From NCBI GenBank assembly GCA_009602725.1, contig WELB01000114.1, positions 97,619 to 161,618 on the forward strand: a DNA stretch of 64,000 nt, in the 5' to 3' direction. Below are positions 36,001 through 47,799 of this stretch, piece after piece. The translations under genes were made by a program, and so were the position numbers. Each line of letters starts with the position of its first letter. The first letter of the stretch is position 1. The DNA comes from Spirogloea muscicola (lineage: Eukaryota; Streptophyta; Zygnematophyceae; Spirogloeales; Spirogloeaceae). The notes beneath the pieces were generated by a model, which saw only the letters and a list, made by a program, of their open reading frames with translations, did not search any database and had not been told where the DNA came from.

Positions 36001-38378
36001 ACTACTACTATGTCTGTGTCCTTTACCTTGAGGGAGACACAAGCTCGCATGCTGAAGTTTACAGGTGCAGCTTTCCCTGACATAGCAGCCAGTCTTCTAA
36101 ATCAGACCTTGGCAACACTCTTCTATTACATTCATCAGATTTTTGAACAAGATCTACATGGGGAGGCAGATACTGAAACATGTACCGCAGATCGAATTAC
36201 AGTAGCCCATCAGTAGCCAAGATGCTTGTATGGGAGCAGCTTATCACATGCCTTTGACGTAATTATGTGAGTGAGGTACTCCGTTTCACCAAGACTGACT
36301 GAAGCGTTGAGTACTTTGCTGTGTTCTGCGCATGTGGCCAGTGCACTTGCAGCACCACGCGCGACATCGTCTACCAACCTTCCGCCTAATCTTTGCCCAT
36401 GTGGTGGAGTCCTTAGTTTTTGTGCCTGTGAGAGCTTTTACCAATCCACTTGGCATTAGTAGGAACTACGTCCTAGACAGTTTAGTGCCTGCTTGTTGTT
36501 TAACCTGACACATCAGCCTACTCTGAACATGCAATACTGTCACTGTCAATCGCAGATAATGATTGGCATCCTCTTCTTCCTTTTTGAGTTCTTCGATGAT
36601 TCACTACTTGCTTTTATGATACTTACTCTGGTGTGGTTGTGCGAGCTATTCACTATGATCAGGTGCGTTGCCAGCAGGTCTGCCAGGCAAAATTCACACT
36701 CTACAGCAGCTGTGATTATTGATGTCTTTTGCCCTAGCTTTCTTCTGACATTATATGCAGGTTCATGTGTATGTCTGAAGGCTTGCTTGTTCTGCTATTG
36801 CTTACTATGCTGTTCATGCGCAGCATGAGGACGCGGCTATCTATGCAGTACTTTCCACGTTTTTTCTTCCTCTACTTCATACTGTTCCACATCTACTTCT
36901 TTTCGTACACATATGGTGAGTGCATCTCAAAAAGATGACTTCATTGACCGTATAACTAGCTGTGACCTTTCTCCTTGTGTATAGGTCATTCATTGTGGTC
37001 CATGACTGTCCCCCTTGGTCATCGTCCTGCAGAGCAGCAGTAAACACACTGATACTCATACACACATACAAACTAATACCTCTTGCTTAGATGTGATGCC
37101 TTGTGGAGAAGAAGTAAGGTTATATCACATAATTTTCATAATTGCTGTAACATATCCAAAGTCACACCTGGAGCTACCTCTTCAAGAAGATTTTTTACTG
37201 CACCCCTCGAGTGCACATGCAGCACAAAGCAGAAGCTTGTTGTAGCAAAAGAGATGGACGCTTTTGTTCACAAGATATGCACATGATGCATACTAAGCTG
37301 TTTCCATGATGCATGTTCCTGCCAGGCTTTTCATATTTGGCGTTCTTCACAGTTGCAGCTTTCATGCAGCATGCTGTGCTTTTCTTCTGGAGCCGATTTG
37401 AGGTAGGTGAATGAGTATGTGGACCGCTTCTGTATTCCACTTTAATTTGCTTACCGAGGGACGTTTCTGCACATGTGTAGCATTGCTTGTGTACTTGTGC
37501 GTGATCAATTCACGCCTTCCTAGTGAGAGCTATCCTACGATTGCATCTTGCCGGCGCAGTCTGCTTGAAGCATCTGCAGCAAATGAATCAAATGAACAAC
37601 GTCGTGGCCTTCTGCGCAGGTCCCGGCCTTGCAGTCTGTCCAGCGCCGCCAGCAGCGGTTCTTCCAGCAGCAGCAGGTCACTGGTGTGGTATTTGAGCAG
37701 CGCTATGACTCGCGGGAGGTGCCTCCAGAGCGGTTGCAGCCGCCACTGCAGCAACAGCAGCCACTGCTGCGACAGCAGCAGGATAGCACGCTTGCTCCAA
37801 TCTCAACATTGGGCCTGCTACTGGCGGCCAGCTCGGCGGCCTCGTCCCCAGTCCCATCCCCGTCCAGCACTTTCTTCAGGTTGCACGGGTATCAGGTCCC
37901 AGAAAGTGACGTCACAGACGCCCTGCCAGCTGCCGCTGTCAGCTTCAACAGCGCCAGCTCTGTGGAGCATGGGCCAAACGTCCTGGGAGCACAGCCGTTA
38001 GTGGGAAGTGGGTCAGCTGCTCGCTTGGGTGTCCACGAGCCCAACGATTCCGCAGCAACTGTGAGCAACTTGCAGTCAGGTCTGCAGGCTGCGAGCCCCT
38101 TGCGAGCAACATGGCAGGCCCCATTTCTCTTGCGGCGCAGGCCTGTGCGGCACGACGCCCTTGCAGAGCCATCGGGGCAAGCTTGGGCCAGCAGCGATCG
38201 AGCGGGTCAGCTTAATGCTGACGGAACAGGACTGTTGCAGCAGGAAGCTCCGCGGGCGAGCGTGCAGAGGCCCGGGCGGATGCTCTGGCGGTCCCTCAGC
38301 GACCTCAGCGTGAGGCGTCTGTCAATCTGGTCCCCCTTGCTGCAGAATCTCGGCGGGCAACTGCAGCCCGAGACTTGA
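33067..38378 (+). CDS. Membralin family ER membrane protein
   Basis: Membralins (TMEM259) are multi-pass ER proteins; the animal member joins an ER-associated degradation complex, and the plant role is little known. Fourteen exons: 33067-33231, 33407-33469, 33585-34094, 34389-34470, 34635-34708, 34853-34947, 35149-35228, 35590-35676, 35948-36064, 36342-36427, 36556-36662, 36824-36915, 37326-37402 and 37620-38378 (TGA). All are phase-consistent and give 797 residues. The N-terminus (MDTERAFLRVHARLSGLL) leads into a Leu-rich membrane segment. Lumenal signatures follow: GYLMLSEGAKVRHG, DPCFGNRW and GYDTILMNSIL. The conserved membrane core is VFFTTTMSVSFTLRETQARM, RHRLPTFRLIFAHVVES, MIGILFFLFEFFDDSLLAFM, VWLCELFTMIR, YFPRFFFLYFILFHIYFFSY and GFSYLAFFTVAAFMQHAVLF. 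The tail after about residue 545 is Gln/Ser-rich and not conserved. Exon 3 carries a long low-complexity lumenal insert (about 170 codons) that is variable in the family. Confidence 0.94.
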
Positions 38379-39740
38379 TGGGCGGAGCCTCAGAAGCTGT
38401 TGCCAGAGTTAGTCCCTTGTTCAACCACGAGCAACTTCAAGAGGGACTGCCACGAAGCATGAACCTTCCATTCTGGTGAATCTCCAAACTGGGTGAACAG
38501 GGTACACAAGAATCTACTCCTCCTTGAGTCCTTGTGCTACCTGTAGCTTGGATGCTGCAAGCTTTGGGCTTTAGCTGGCGCTAGAAGGTTGTCATTAGGA
38601 AGCTTCAGCTAGGCAAGACCTGTCACTTGGCAGGTGGACTTGCTTCCAAATTGCTGCTACCTGCTTGCCACCTGAGCATGAATGAGAGCATTCTGCTTGA
38701 CGGCTTATAGCACGGGGGGCATCCAGAAGTGATCTGATTGCTTGTACAGACCTGCTCGGCACGGATATCTTTTAGACCTGATTAGCAGACATTGCTGCTT
38801 CAGTCGGCCACTGTCTAATACTTGCAACAGAAGTTTCAGCTATACCAAGCCCCCTGGCCCTGACTCTTTGCACAACCTATGGGCCTTCCTCACTCTCCAA
38901 GTGTTGTCGCAGTATATGACGAACAGCACAAGGCTCCTCCACACACACAGATGAGTTCTAGTTGTGCTGTGTGCTGCCTCCTGTAGTCTTGAGATTTGCA
39001 TAATCTGTGTACAATCTGTGGTTGAGAATGTGTCCTGTGGCATCCTTCATCTTGAGCGGCTGCAATTATAGCCACTTGTGTCGATGTGGCACAATGCATG
39101 TCATGCACAAGACCTGGAAGCACGCACAAATTGGCTCCACAAATATTGCAAGCAGTACTTTGTCGTCACAGTGCTCACAGAAATAACATCTGCTTTAGTA
39201 CCGGTTAGTATTCCAGTCCGTGATGCCTGTGATCTATGCTTGTGAAAAAGCATTGGTTGAGTTGTCAGGAGCAGGTCCATTGCCCAACTGCCAACCTCAG
39301 TGCTAGGTTCCTGTTGACTGCAATCTTTGAATGCAGAGTCTGACCCTGCAGTACGCTCTTATCAGGGCAAGCAGTCGGCTTGGCCCCGTTGGATCAATAT
39401 ACTCAATATACTGCACGGACTTCCTAAAGAGGCATAGATCGATGGGGTTTTGGAATATGGAATCATGAAATGCATACTTTCTGCTACATCGACAAAGCAA
39501 GAGCAGTAAGGATGATCCACCAGGTACCACATCCGAAAGAATGACAAATCACGAGCACCAGCATCTGCTGATATGGAAACGAAAGAAGCGCCTAAACGCC
39601 GAAAGGCACTGTGCTGTGAGTATTCCTGACAACTCACGTACACGTAATGGCTTGGGCTCTGCCTGGCGCGCTAATTACTGCACGTGGCAAAGCTGAGCAA
39701 GCGAGCCCTTGATGCAAGCGTCAAGGCTTCCCAACACAGC
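38379..39740. other. Spacer between convergent membralin and TOP6A 3' ends
   Basis: No gene, no hairpin repeat and no terminal-repeat structure seen. It probably holds the two 3' untranslated regions. Confidence 0.6.
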
Positions 39741-41874
39741 TTAGATCCAGTCGCCCTCTTGCAGCTTGAGCGGGAGATAGACCTCAGAGAGATACTGAAA
39801 CCCAAACGAGCTGAGCGCCTGGATCTCGGCCTTCTCCCGCGTCCGCACCATGAGCTCCAGCTCTTGGTACCAAGCGGGGTCCTTCCTGATGAAGTCCTCG
39901 TCGAGGAGATCCCTGCCAGTCTTGATGTCGCCCTCTGTCATGGGCAGCCGGCACTGCTCCGGGATGCGGTACTTGTCCAGGTCCGACGGCCGGACTCCGA
40001 GCCACTTGACGTCGGGCGTCGTGAGATTTGCGCTGTCATACGACATATTCTTGGACCCACTCATGTAGACTGACAGTATTTTGAGGCCATATGGGTCACT
40101 GTCGACCAGGCCGAGCACCGGGAGCTTCAGGTCGGCCTTCATCTTGCGCAAGAAGAGGCGCGTAGCAACATCTGGCTGGCCCTTGGCGGTCACGATGACA
40201 CAGGGGAAGCGGTTGTAGAAGCGGTCCTCAGCCAGGCGCATGAATGCTGCATCCTTCTCCACCAGCAGGATGAATGTCGCGTCGCTCTGCAGGTTTGCAA
40301 CCTTGTCAATATTGGGCGGTATTGCCTTGCCCCCCACCCCCATCCTGCACAACCAGCCAATGGTTGACAGCTTCAGTGGACTGGTCACGCAGTATCACGA
40401 GCTAATGCCATTTGTGGTTCTTGGATGATGGTGATGTGCTTGTAACGCATTAATTGTCACAGGTAGGTGTCAACAAAGCGAGTGTGCGAGTGTTGGCAAA
40501 GCTGAGCGTGAGCCCCTGACCTAAAGAGTATTGGTGACTATTCTGAAGGTGGCTTTAATAAAAAAAGTGCCCACTGCACAAAGCATACAGGATAAGATGC
40601 ACACCCTACTCCTCATTACATATTCAAACGAAAGTCCACAAATGAAAACGAGACATTAGACACCAGAGGTGATTGAAATTTTTGCCGGAAAGTAGATGCG
40701 TACTGGCCAACATACACACCGTCGGCAGTCAATGAGGTCGCCATCCTCCTCAAAGGTGAGGCGCCCCACAACGACGCCCTTCTCGGAGGCGACAACGTTG
40801 AGGGAGGAGCGCGTGCAGCCGAGGAGGCAGGACGCATCATCCAGCACAGCGTCGGACTGCGCCTGGTCCACGAACAGCTTGACGTCGGTGTAGAAGAGGT
40901 CGCGCTTGGTCACGTGGATGCGCTTGGCGCAGAGCTGATGCACGAGCTGCAGGATGCGCGTGAGGATGGCCGCCTTGCGCACCGTTGCGATGCTCGCGAA
41001 AGCCCGCCAGGATGTTTTGTCCTTGAGCACGATTCGGTCCAGCTCTGGGACGTACATCTGCAGCCCACAGCAGCGACCACTGCGGAGGATTTGGAATATC
41101 AAAGGAAAGTTGAAGATCTTTGGTGTGAGACTAAGCTTCGGGATGGTGTGGGTAAAATGTCAGACAAGAAAGACTCTATGGATGAGAATACAAGAATCTG
41201 ACTCTTGGGATCTGGAGTGAGGGTCCAGAAGAGACAGATGTGATGAGGGGGGCAGTGGTGTCTATGTTGCCAAGAGCTGTACGTATTCAAAAGTTCGCAG
41301 AAGTGTCGAAAGTCCTACAGTGAGCCTGGACAATGCCGCAACCTTGAGCACTTTGCCTTAGCTCCTCTTAGCCAATGGCTTCGCTTCGTATAGCTTTATC
41401 CTCTGCACCTTATCGTCTCCCCTGATCAGCGTTCTGGCTCAGGTTGGCCTCCCTTTCATTGTCATTCGCACCACGTGCCTTCTCTCTTCAGCATGTCCAG
41501 AACCACGCCGAATTGGACCAGAGCTGGTTTGTCAGGTTTCAGGGATTGAAGTGGAGTAAAGGGTCAAGAATGTGGGTTGAGCAGACCTGGTTGGTAGTCG
41601 TGCGGGAGGGCACGTCAAAGCCGAAGCCGCTGCCGTTGAGAATGGACTTGGCGGCGGCGAGGATGAGGCGCTCCACCTCTGCGCCGACGCGGTCGGATGG
41701 CAGGTCCACGACCTCGCGGCACGCCGTGCTGAGGCCCAGTTCGGCGACCGTGCGGGGGCCACTGCAGATCGTCGTACGAGTGTCCTCGGCGAGTCGCCGC
41801 ACCTTGGCCAGGATCGTGTCATCGCTCCCCAGCCGGCGCTTGAACCCCAGCGCTGCGTCCTTGCCACTTGACAT
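39741..41874 (-). CDS. TOP6A: Topoisomerase VI subunit A (SPO11-3 type)
   Basis: The catalytic subunit of plant topoisomerase VI, which with TOP6B passes DNA duplexes through double-strand breaks and is needed for endoreduplication. It is the SPO11-3 (BIN5/RHL2) type rather than meiotic SPO11-1/2. Three exons, 41874-41587, 41057-40720 and 40344-39741 (TAA), join in phase to 409 residues (the Arabidopsis protein is about 427). The winged-helix catalytic domain holds [15 protein letters not shown], with the DNA-linking Tyr near residue 152. Then come [16 protein letters not shown] and [11 protein letters not shown]. The Toprim domain has VEKDAAF (Glu ligand) and [15 protein letters not shown] (DxD ligands). 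The C-terminus [20 protein letters not shown] is diagnostic of TOP6A. The start is fixed by an ATG (GACAT on the plus strand at 41871-41875) with no conserved residues upstream. Telomere-like AAACCCT units lie about 110-160 bases upstream. Confidence 0.96.
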
Positions 41875-42944
41875 CGCTAATTGTATGTTCTGTTATTGAC
41901 CTAAGCAATCGGGGCTGCAATGCTAATACAATTAATACTGCACTGGGCTGAAATCGGATATCTTGAGAAAAGGATCAGGGAGCACAAGGGTTTGAGGTTT
42001 ATGGGAGTAATCTCTGAGGGTTTGGGGATTGGGATTCGAGGCTGTCGTATGGCAGCAGGAACCCATCGGCATCGGCCATCAGCTCTTGTGTTGACAAGCG
42101 ACGGGAGCTCGCCCCTGCCAGTGAGAGCATTGCTGCCGAGCGCTAGCGAGAGGCTGCTGCAGTAGCCAACAACTGTCCAGGCTGCTGCGGCGATGGTGGT
42201 GGGTGAGCACCGCAGGCCCACCACATGGACGCCACTCTCCCTCCGAAGCAACGCGCCGGCTTGAAGCGCCTTTGCCTTAAGGACTGTCTGAAGCTGTGGT
42301 GTGGAGGCTGGGCGTCACGGTTTTGCCAGTGGGCCCGAGTACGCACCACCGTACGGCCCTCTGAAGGCAAGGTGGCGGAGCTGCGCTGCTGCTTGAAGGC
42401 CACAAGGGCAGCGCACTCAGCTTGGTGGAGCTCGGGGAACGCCCCACGGAACCATGAAAGCGCCACACTCAGATGGGCGAGGTGCCGCCTTGGATGCTGC
42501 AACTGACCAAGTGTGCCAATGTAGGTGCTATCAAGTCCTTAAGTAACGTAACGTCCGTTAGACTTAAGGTATTAAAGCTTGACACAGCTCCCCTGGCTTT
42601 CTGATCCCACCTCTCATCCGAAGTTGTGACGCTGACTCTGACCGACCGACCCTGACCCTGACACTGGGTCATGCTCCTGACGCTTGACGGGTCAGCTGCC
42701 GTACCACCCAGCAAGGCACCTCGCAGACAGTCGCCAGCCCCATCGCCGTCGGGCCGCAGACGGTGGCGCCGTCGCCCGCCGATCTGGCGGGGCTTCCCCC
42801 GCTTGCTGCATCTTCAGCGCGCCACGCGGGGCCTACACAACCGTCAAAATGGAAGCTGCGATCGTACGGCTGAGCAGGCCCAGGAGGCGCTGACGTGGCA
42901 GCGGGCCAGCCTTGACCCGGCTCCCGTCTGTGCGCTTCCGGGCC
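41875..42944. other. TOP6A 5' flank; unassigned sequence
   Basis: 41985-42032 carries AAGGGTTTGAGG and GAGGGTTTGGGG (telo-box-like on the TOP6A strand). 42590-42680 has a degenerate CTGACCGACC/CCTGACCCTGACA simple repeat. Open frames up to 119 codons show no recognisable domain. Confidence 0.5.
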
Positions 42945-43110
42945 CTTATTGCCGTCCGGTATTCGGGCATCGGTTAGCGACCTTTAAGTGCTGACTCGTT
43001 GGTTACTGAGCGGGTCAGGTGCAGCAGCAGCAGCAGCAGGTGATGTACATCTGTCAGTGTGCTTGCCTATGTACTCGGCCACTCAGGCCCTCCATCACTC
43101 GATAAACACT
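42945..43110 (+). repeat. Long repeat module with TTACTGAGCGG core
   Basis: It runs from CCGTCCGGTATTCGGGCATC through GACTCGTTGGTTACTGAGCG and a CAG run (43020-43041) to GGCCACTCAGGCCCTCCATC. Close copies are at 13640-13790 and 50440-50600, with reversed fragments at 14290-14545 and 27235-27310. It shares the TTACTGAG motif with the heads of hairpin units but has no hairpin core of its own. Confidence 0.75.
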
Positions 43111-43142
43111 CCAACTTCCCAAGCTAGCTTGTCCACCTGTGT

Positions 43143-43204
43143 ATAACCCTAACCCTAAAACCCCCATACCCTGAACCCTAAACCCTAACCCCTATACCCT
43201 AACC
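43143..43204. repeat. Interstitial telomere-like array
   Basis: About eight CCCTAAA/CCCTAACC-type units, several degenerate (CCCCCATACCCTGAA), lie directly after a repeat module and between other dispersed repeats. This is plant-type telomere sequence. Its internal position suggests insertion at a repaired break or a past chromosome end. Confidence 0.8.
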
Positions 43205-44907
43205 GATTGCTCACGTGGTACCAATCCCCTCTTCACCGGCATTTGCATTGCTGCCTAAGCCCCTGTTAGCGTAGGGCTTCGCTGTTTGTAGACATGGTCT
43301 CTGCGCTAGCTTTTGCCTGAACAATGTGTTGGCTTGATGTGGCCTCCCTTTCATGTCATACGAACCACGCGCCTTCTCTGCTTATAAGAGAGACTTCTTC
43401 ATTCAGGCTGACCTTGCAAAGCCACGGCTCCGTCGTTGTATGACAATTTCTCTTACCTAGCCTTCCGTCCCCCCCTCCATCTCTTAAGTGGCCCAAGTGA
43501 AAGGAAAGAAGCCCTTCCATAGGTAGCGATGGCTATGAAAACCTCTCTCTAAGTCTCTCCAGGATATCAACGGGGAGACTATTAGACGGGGCAAGGACTG
43601 CGAGAGGCCAAGAGAGTAATGGGCAACAACAGGGCGACTCCTTCATTCCTTTCTGCGCTGGCCTTTCACAGCAACGCCCTATTGTGAAATAGCTGTTTTT
43701 CAATGTTGTTTGAGTGGGTATCCTTTCTGATGTGCAACCCATCTCATGCCCAGCTCGTCTCTTGCCCATTACCTTCTAGTAGCCAATGCCTAGAGCCCGC
43801 TTTCACTGGAGCCCAATTTCACCTTGTTGCACACTTGGGCCCCTGCAAGGCACCACCGACTGCCAGCCACCAGTCCTTTCCTGGCCCTTTCGCCCTCGCC
43901 GATTGTTAGGTGCCAGGCCTGTGAGCTTAGGACAGGATGTCTCATCGGGGGAAATGACTTGAGGGGAATGGCAAGCCTAGCACCTGAGTACTGAGTAAGA
44001 GCAAGTAGTGCGCTGCTCTCCGAGGCACCTGCACGCTATTGCAGTCCCTCACATTTAGAACCTCGACAACTGCCTTGCCAGTCTGCACCCACACTACTGT
44101 TCCTCTTTGCAGCGTCACTGAAAGATCATTTGTCCCCAGCCGACACTTTGCTTGGCTTCTGCACAAGTAGGATAAGAAAGGCTCCGGTTACCTAGGGCGA
44201 AGTGACCTCCCTATCTTAAACAGACATTCAACTCCAGCTCAAATCGTAAATAAGATACGCGCTTCTTAAGACCCACAAAGCCACTTTAAGTCGGTATTCA
44301 GTGAAGCTCACACCATCAGGGGCAATGGAGAAGGTTGTGAGGCATCAGGCTGGCTGCTGTGGGCATGCCAGTGCCAGACGCCACAAATCGGCTCACTGTC
44401 CAGGCGGGTGGGTAACAAGTGTCCTAATAAGTAATGGTTTTATGAGAAATATAAGTCTATACTATCCATAAGGTGCAGAAGTTTGCAGTGATTGCAGGCG
44501 CATAAGGGTGATGCACAAGCTACAACCATCGGTGGTCAAGAAAGCCGGCTCTGGGGCAGGCATGGCCGTCGATCTCCACAGACCATGGTCGGAGTTGCCA
44601 GGGAGCACCTCCTTGCATTGGCGGGGGCTGCGCAGCCAAAGAATAGCCTGGGCGTGCAGGGCTGGGTCTGCATGTCGCGGCAACGGTAATGCCCCTCAAA
44701 GGTGGTGGCGCTCTAGCGCTACCACAGGTTAATGTAGGAGGCAAATGAGGCTCCCTTCTCTAAGTAGAGGAGCGATAAAGGAGGCAGATATGATGGTCAA
44801 AATTGCTCGCTGGCGCGCTCATGGGCTTGGCGATCTCATCGATAGAGGGCCAGGTGAAATGCGAAGGCGTTGATCGGTCAAAAATTGGTCGGCAAGCAGC
44901 CGCCTGC
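43205..44907. other. Intergenic; repeats then unassigned sequence
   Basis: 43305-43385 repeats the module at 13250. 43395-43680 has degraded hairpin units (CAGGCTGACCTTGCAAAGCC; GCGCTGGCCTTTCACAGC). From 43700 to 44907 I see neither genes nor members of the family; this includes the 3' flank of the ERF gene. Confidence 0.5.
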
Positions 44908-46350
44908 TCAGGCCATGATCGCCTCCAAGCTGCCACCAAGGAGCTCCACGGTGTCATCGTCGCTGGCGCCGCCGGCAGCATCGATGCCGCAGTCACCAAG
45001 GAGGCAGAGGTCGTCAATATTGTCGATGAAGTGAAGCGAGTCGGCGGCGCCGGGCGCGAGGCCCAGCTCCAGGAGGAGATCATCAACTGCGCCGCTGCCA
45101 CCCAAGCCGAAGCCACCCATGCTGCCGGGCTCGAGCCACGGGACCTGCGGGAAAGTGTGCCACGACGGCAGCAAGCCCTCGCCGGCGTCCTCGGTGAGGC
45201 TCGACCGATCTGACAAGTCCGGCTGCAACGGCGGCGCCTTCCTGTCCATGTTGGCTGCAACCGCCACCCCCTCTGCCTTTACCGTGGGCCCAGTCACAGC
45301 AGGCTTGCCACAGGTGGCCACCACCGCCGATGTTGCTGCCGCTTTCTCCACACGCAGCTTCTTGGCCAGCGGCCCGCGCCGGTGCTTGGAGCTGGCCAGC
45401 CGCTGCTTGAGCAGCTCATCGCCATCGACATAGTAGGGCGCCGGTGAAGCTAGCGGCTGGCTGCCCACCGTCGGCAACGCGGCACTCACACATGAGGCCG
45501 CGCTGACCGCCCTGTCTGCCTCAAGTGGGCTGGTGACCAGCACGCAGGCACCGAAGCCGCTGCCAGGAGGCGGCGACAACGACGACGTCGACGGCAGTAG
45601 CCCCGCAGCCTCAGACCCCGCCGCTGTGGCCATTGGGAAGTTGCACTTGGCGAGGGTGCCGCGGATAGAGCGCGCCGCAGCATCGTAGGCGCGCGCCGCC
45701 TCCTCTGCAGAGTCGTATGTGCCCAGCCACACGCGCACGCCCTCGCGGGGGTCCCGGATCTCGGCAGCCCACTTGCCCCAAGGCCGCTGCCGGACACCCC
45801 GGTACGCCGCCGCAGAGCCGGCAAGCGGGCTGCCGCCAGCACCGCCGCGGCGCTTCTGACCAATCACTGAGAGGTAGCCGCCCAGAACGCCAAGGCCGCC
45901 GCCGCGCTCTGGCGATGGCGATGGCGAGGACGACGACGACGGCCAGTCCTCGCTGCTGCCGCTGCCATCGTCTGCAGCATTTTTCCGAAAAGCCAACAGT
46001 CAGTGTGCGACGGGCTGAGGAATTGAACAGGCGTGCCAAGGGCGGCAGCATTCCTTGGAAAAACCAACAGCTGGAGTGCGACGGGCTGAGGAAAAGAACA
46101 GGCGTGCCAACGGTGGCAGCAGCTGCGGCGCCGATGCAGCTGGCTACCGGCGCGAGCCCCGATGCACTCGCTTGGCGGCGATGGCAAGCACCGCTGCGTC
46201 CGCGCTGGTCCGGCGTGGCTCACCGCGCTCGCTGCCGCTGGCGTCGCTGAAGAGGAACGGCGGCCCCGGCGGCCGCGGGCCGTCGAGAGGCCCGTGGCGG
46301 CCGCCGGGCAGCAGCAACGACGGTAGCGCGGCGGCACCGCCGCCGCCGCC
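44908..46350 (-). CDS. AP2/ERF-domain transcription factor, 5' end lost in a gap
   Basis: A DNA-binding transcription factor of the ERF group, which binds GCC-box-like sites. The main exon is 45971-44908 (stop TGA). An upstream exon, 46350-46224, ends at a GTGAGC donor in the matching phase (GSER then [10 protein letters not shown]), so the start codon should lie in or beyond the unsequenced stretch 46351-46690. The AP2 domain begins [18 protein letters not shown] and continues [20 protein letters not shown]. Ala and Asp at the two diagnostic positions (WAAEIRD) mark the ERF rather than DREB group. After the domain come a Ser/Pro-rich region, a basic patch ([15 protein letters not shown]) and an acidic, Leu-rich C-terminus ([26 protein letters not shown]), probably an activation domain. 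No in-frame ATG precedes the domain in the main exon, which supports the two-exon model. Confidence 0.88.
45991..46118. repeat. 71-bp tandem duplication in the ERF intron
   Basis: CCAACAG...GTGCGACGGGCTGAGG...ACAGGCGTGCCAA occurs twice, at about 45993-46045 and 46064-46116, with a period near 71 bases. The duplicated block covers the sequence leading to the 3' splice site, whose GCAGCATT context also recurs (45976 and 46047). Confidence 0.8.
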
Positions 46351-46690
46351 NNNNNNNNNNNNNNNNNNNNNNNNNNNNNNNNNNNNNNNNNNNNNNNNNN
46401 NNNNNNNNNNNNNNNNNNNNNNNNNNNNNNNNNNNNNNNNNNNNNNNNNNNNNNNNNNNNNNNNNNNNNNNNNNNNNNNNNNNNNNNNNNNNNNNNNNNN
46501 NNNNNNNNNNNNNNNNNNNNNNNNNNNNNNNNNNNNNNNNNNNNNNNNNNNNNNNNNNNNNNNNNNNNNNNNNNNNNNNNNNNNNNNNNNNNNNNNNNNN
46601 NNNNNNNNNNNNNNNNNNNNNNNNNNNNNNNNNNNNNNNNNNNNNNNNNNNNNNNNNNNNNNNNNNNNNNNNNNNNNNNNNNNNNNNNNN
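46351..46690. other. Assembly gap (340 N)
   Basis: Unsequenced. It is bordered by a GCC run on the left and eight G on the right, so the gap probably spans a GC-rich simple repeat. It hides the 5' end of the ERF gene. Confidence 0.98.
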
Positions 46691-47321
46691 GGGGGGGGTG
46701 TGGGAATAGTACTTCTGCGGGGCAGCAGCTGGGGTGGTGCTGCTGGGGGGAGGGAGGGCCGCGCCCGAAGGGAGGGAAGGCAGGGGCAGGGACGGAGGAA
46801 GGAGCCTCGTGGGGCAGCGACCAGGAAATGTAATATTGTGCTCTGAGGGAGGGAGGAAAAGGGAAGGGGGACTTCTTGGGCGAGGGCCGCAGCGGGCTGC
46901 GGGGAGGGAGGGAGGAGGGAGGGAGGGCGCCCGGAGCTTGGGGTTCCCACGGGGCCCCTCACCTCGCAGCGCGGCGGATCGGCGCCGTCGGTTGGCCCCC
47001 GGGGGGCACACCTCGGGGTGTGGATTTGGGGTGTCAAACTACCCCTCCCACTGCCCGAAGGCCTGCCTGCCGTCCGATGTGCAACATCTGAGTGGGTGGC
47101 TTACGACGGACGGCGGAAGAGAAGAGCACAAACCCCCCCCCGTCCCCGGACAGACTGGCCCGAGGGGCCCCCTCCTACCGGGGGATCGAGCCGCTGCCAG
47201 CCGTCCGATCGGGAGACGGCCAATCCCTTGCGCCGGTGCGGCCGCGGGGATCGAATCCGGGCCCCAGCTGCGTCGCTCGGTCGCCCGGCTTTTGGGGGCT
47301 CCGCTGCTCGGCCCCACAGAG
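46691..47321. other. G-rich flank of the gap, no gene seen
   Basis: 46700-46960 is dominated by GGGAGGGAGG-type sequence. 46990-47310 is GC-rich with runs of C and G (ACCCCCCCCCGTCCCC) and no recognisable coding region. GGATCGAATCCGGGCCCC at 47249 resembles a tRNA B box, but no tRNA fold surrounds it. Confidence 0.5.
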
Positions 47322-47440
47322 AGCAAGCGCGGCCAGATTAACTGGTGGCTGGGAGAGGCCAGCCCAAAAGAATGGACAAGGTCTGAAGGAGTCGGAGTGC
47401 TAAGGACTGAGACAGCAGTAAGCGAACTCTCAGCGGTCGG
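47322..47440 (-). repeat. Near full-length hairpin element
   Basis: It contains GCAAGCGCGGCCAGATTAAC, hairpin GGCTGGGAGAGGCCAGCC, AAAAGAATGGACAAGGTCTG, and then GCTAAGGACTGAGACAGCAG up to ACTCTCAG. Its first 60 bases match the insertion at 27577. Strand follows the orientation used for that insertion. Confidence 0.8.
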
Positions 47441-47757
47441 GAGCTCGGCCTACCTTTCTGGCCAGCCGCCTCCATGCGCCACCCCGCCGCTTGTCCAGGC
47501 GGCCTGAGCTGCTGGGCAGCCGCGCCCGGCTCGACAGCCTCCACACCCACACTGAAGTGCTTCAACCGGAGGGGACGATGGCTGCGAATGTCCAGCCCAA
47601 TAAGGGAGGACAAGGGCCGAAAGGGCCGGAAAGCGTAACGAACTTGCTCGTCTGGCTTAAATTCCCGGGGTCTGACACCGAGCTTCGACTCCAAGCTGCT
47701 CCTCGCAGCATGACAGCAAGCCAGCCCACACCTCGACCACCGACCCCCACACCACCT

Positions 47758-47799
47758 CGACAGGCGCTCGAGTGGCCAGCGCCACTCGAGCGCCTGTCG
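47758..47799. repeat. Perfect 19-bp inverted repeat, 4-base loop
   Basis: Arms CGACAGGCGCTCGAGTGGC and its exact reverse complement surround CAGC. Nothing coding overlaps it. Confidence 0.9.

Noticed and set aside
39100-39740. Possible small gene downstream of TOP6A
   Set aside because: Only short frames with stops and no homology; it fits the 3' flanks of two convergent genes.
46055-47037. Long frames across the first gap
   Set aside because: Most of their length is N. Only the minus-strand part matching the ERF first exon is supported by splice phase.
47240-47275. GGATCGAATCCGGGCCCC, B-box-like
   Set aside because: No tRNA fold upstream, and it lies in GC-rich low-complexity sequence.
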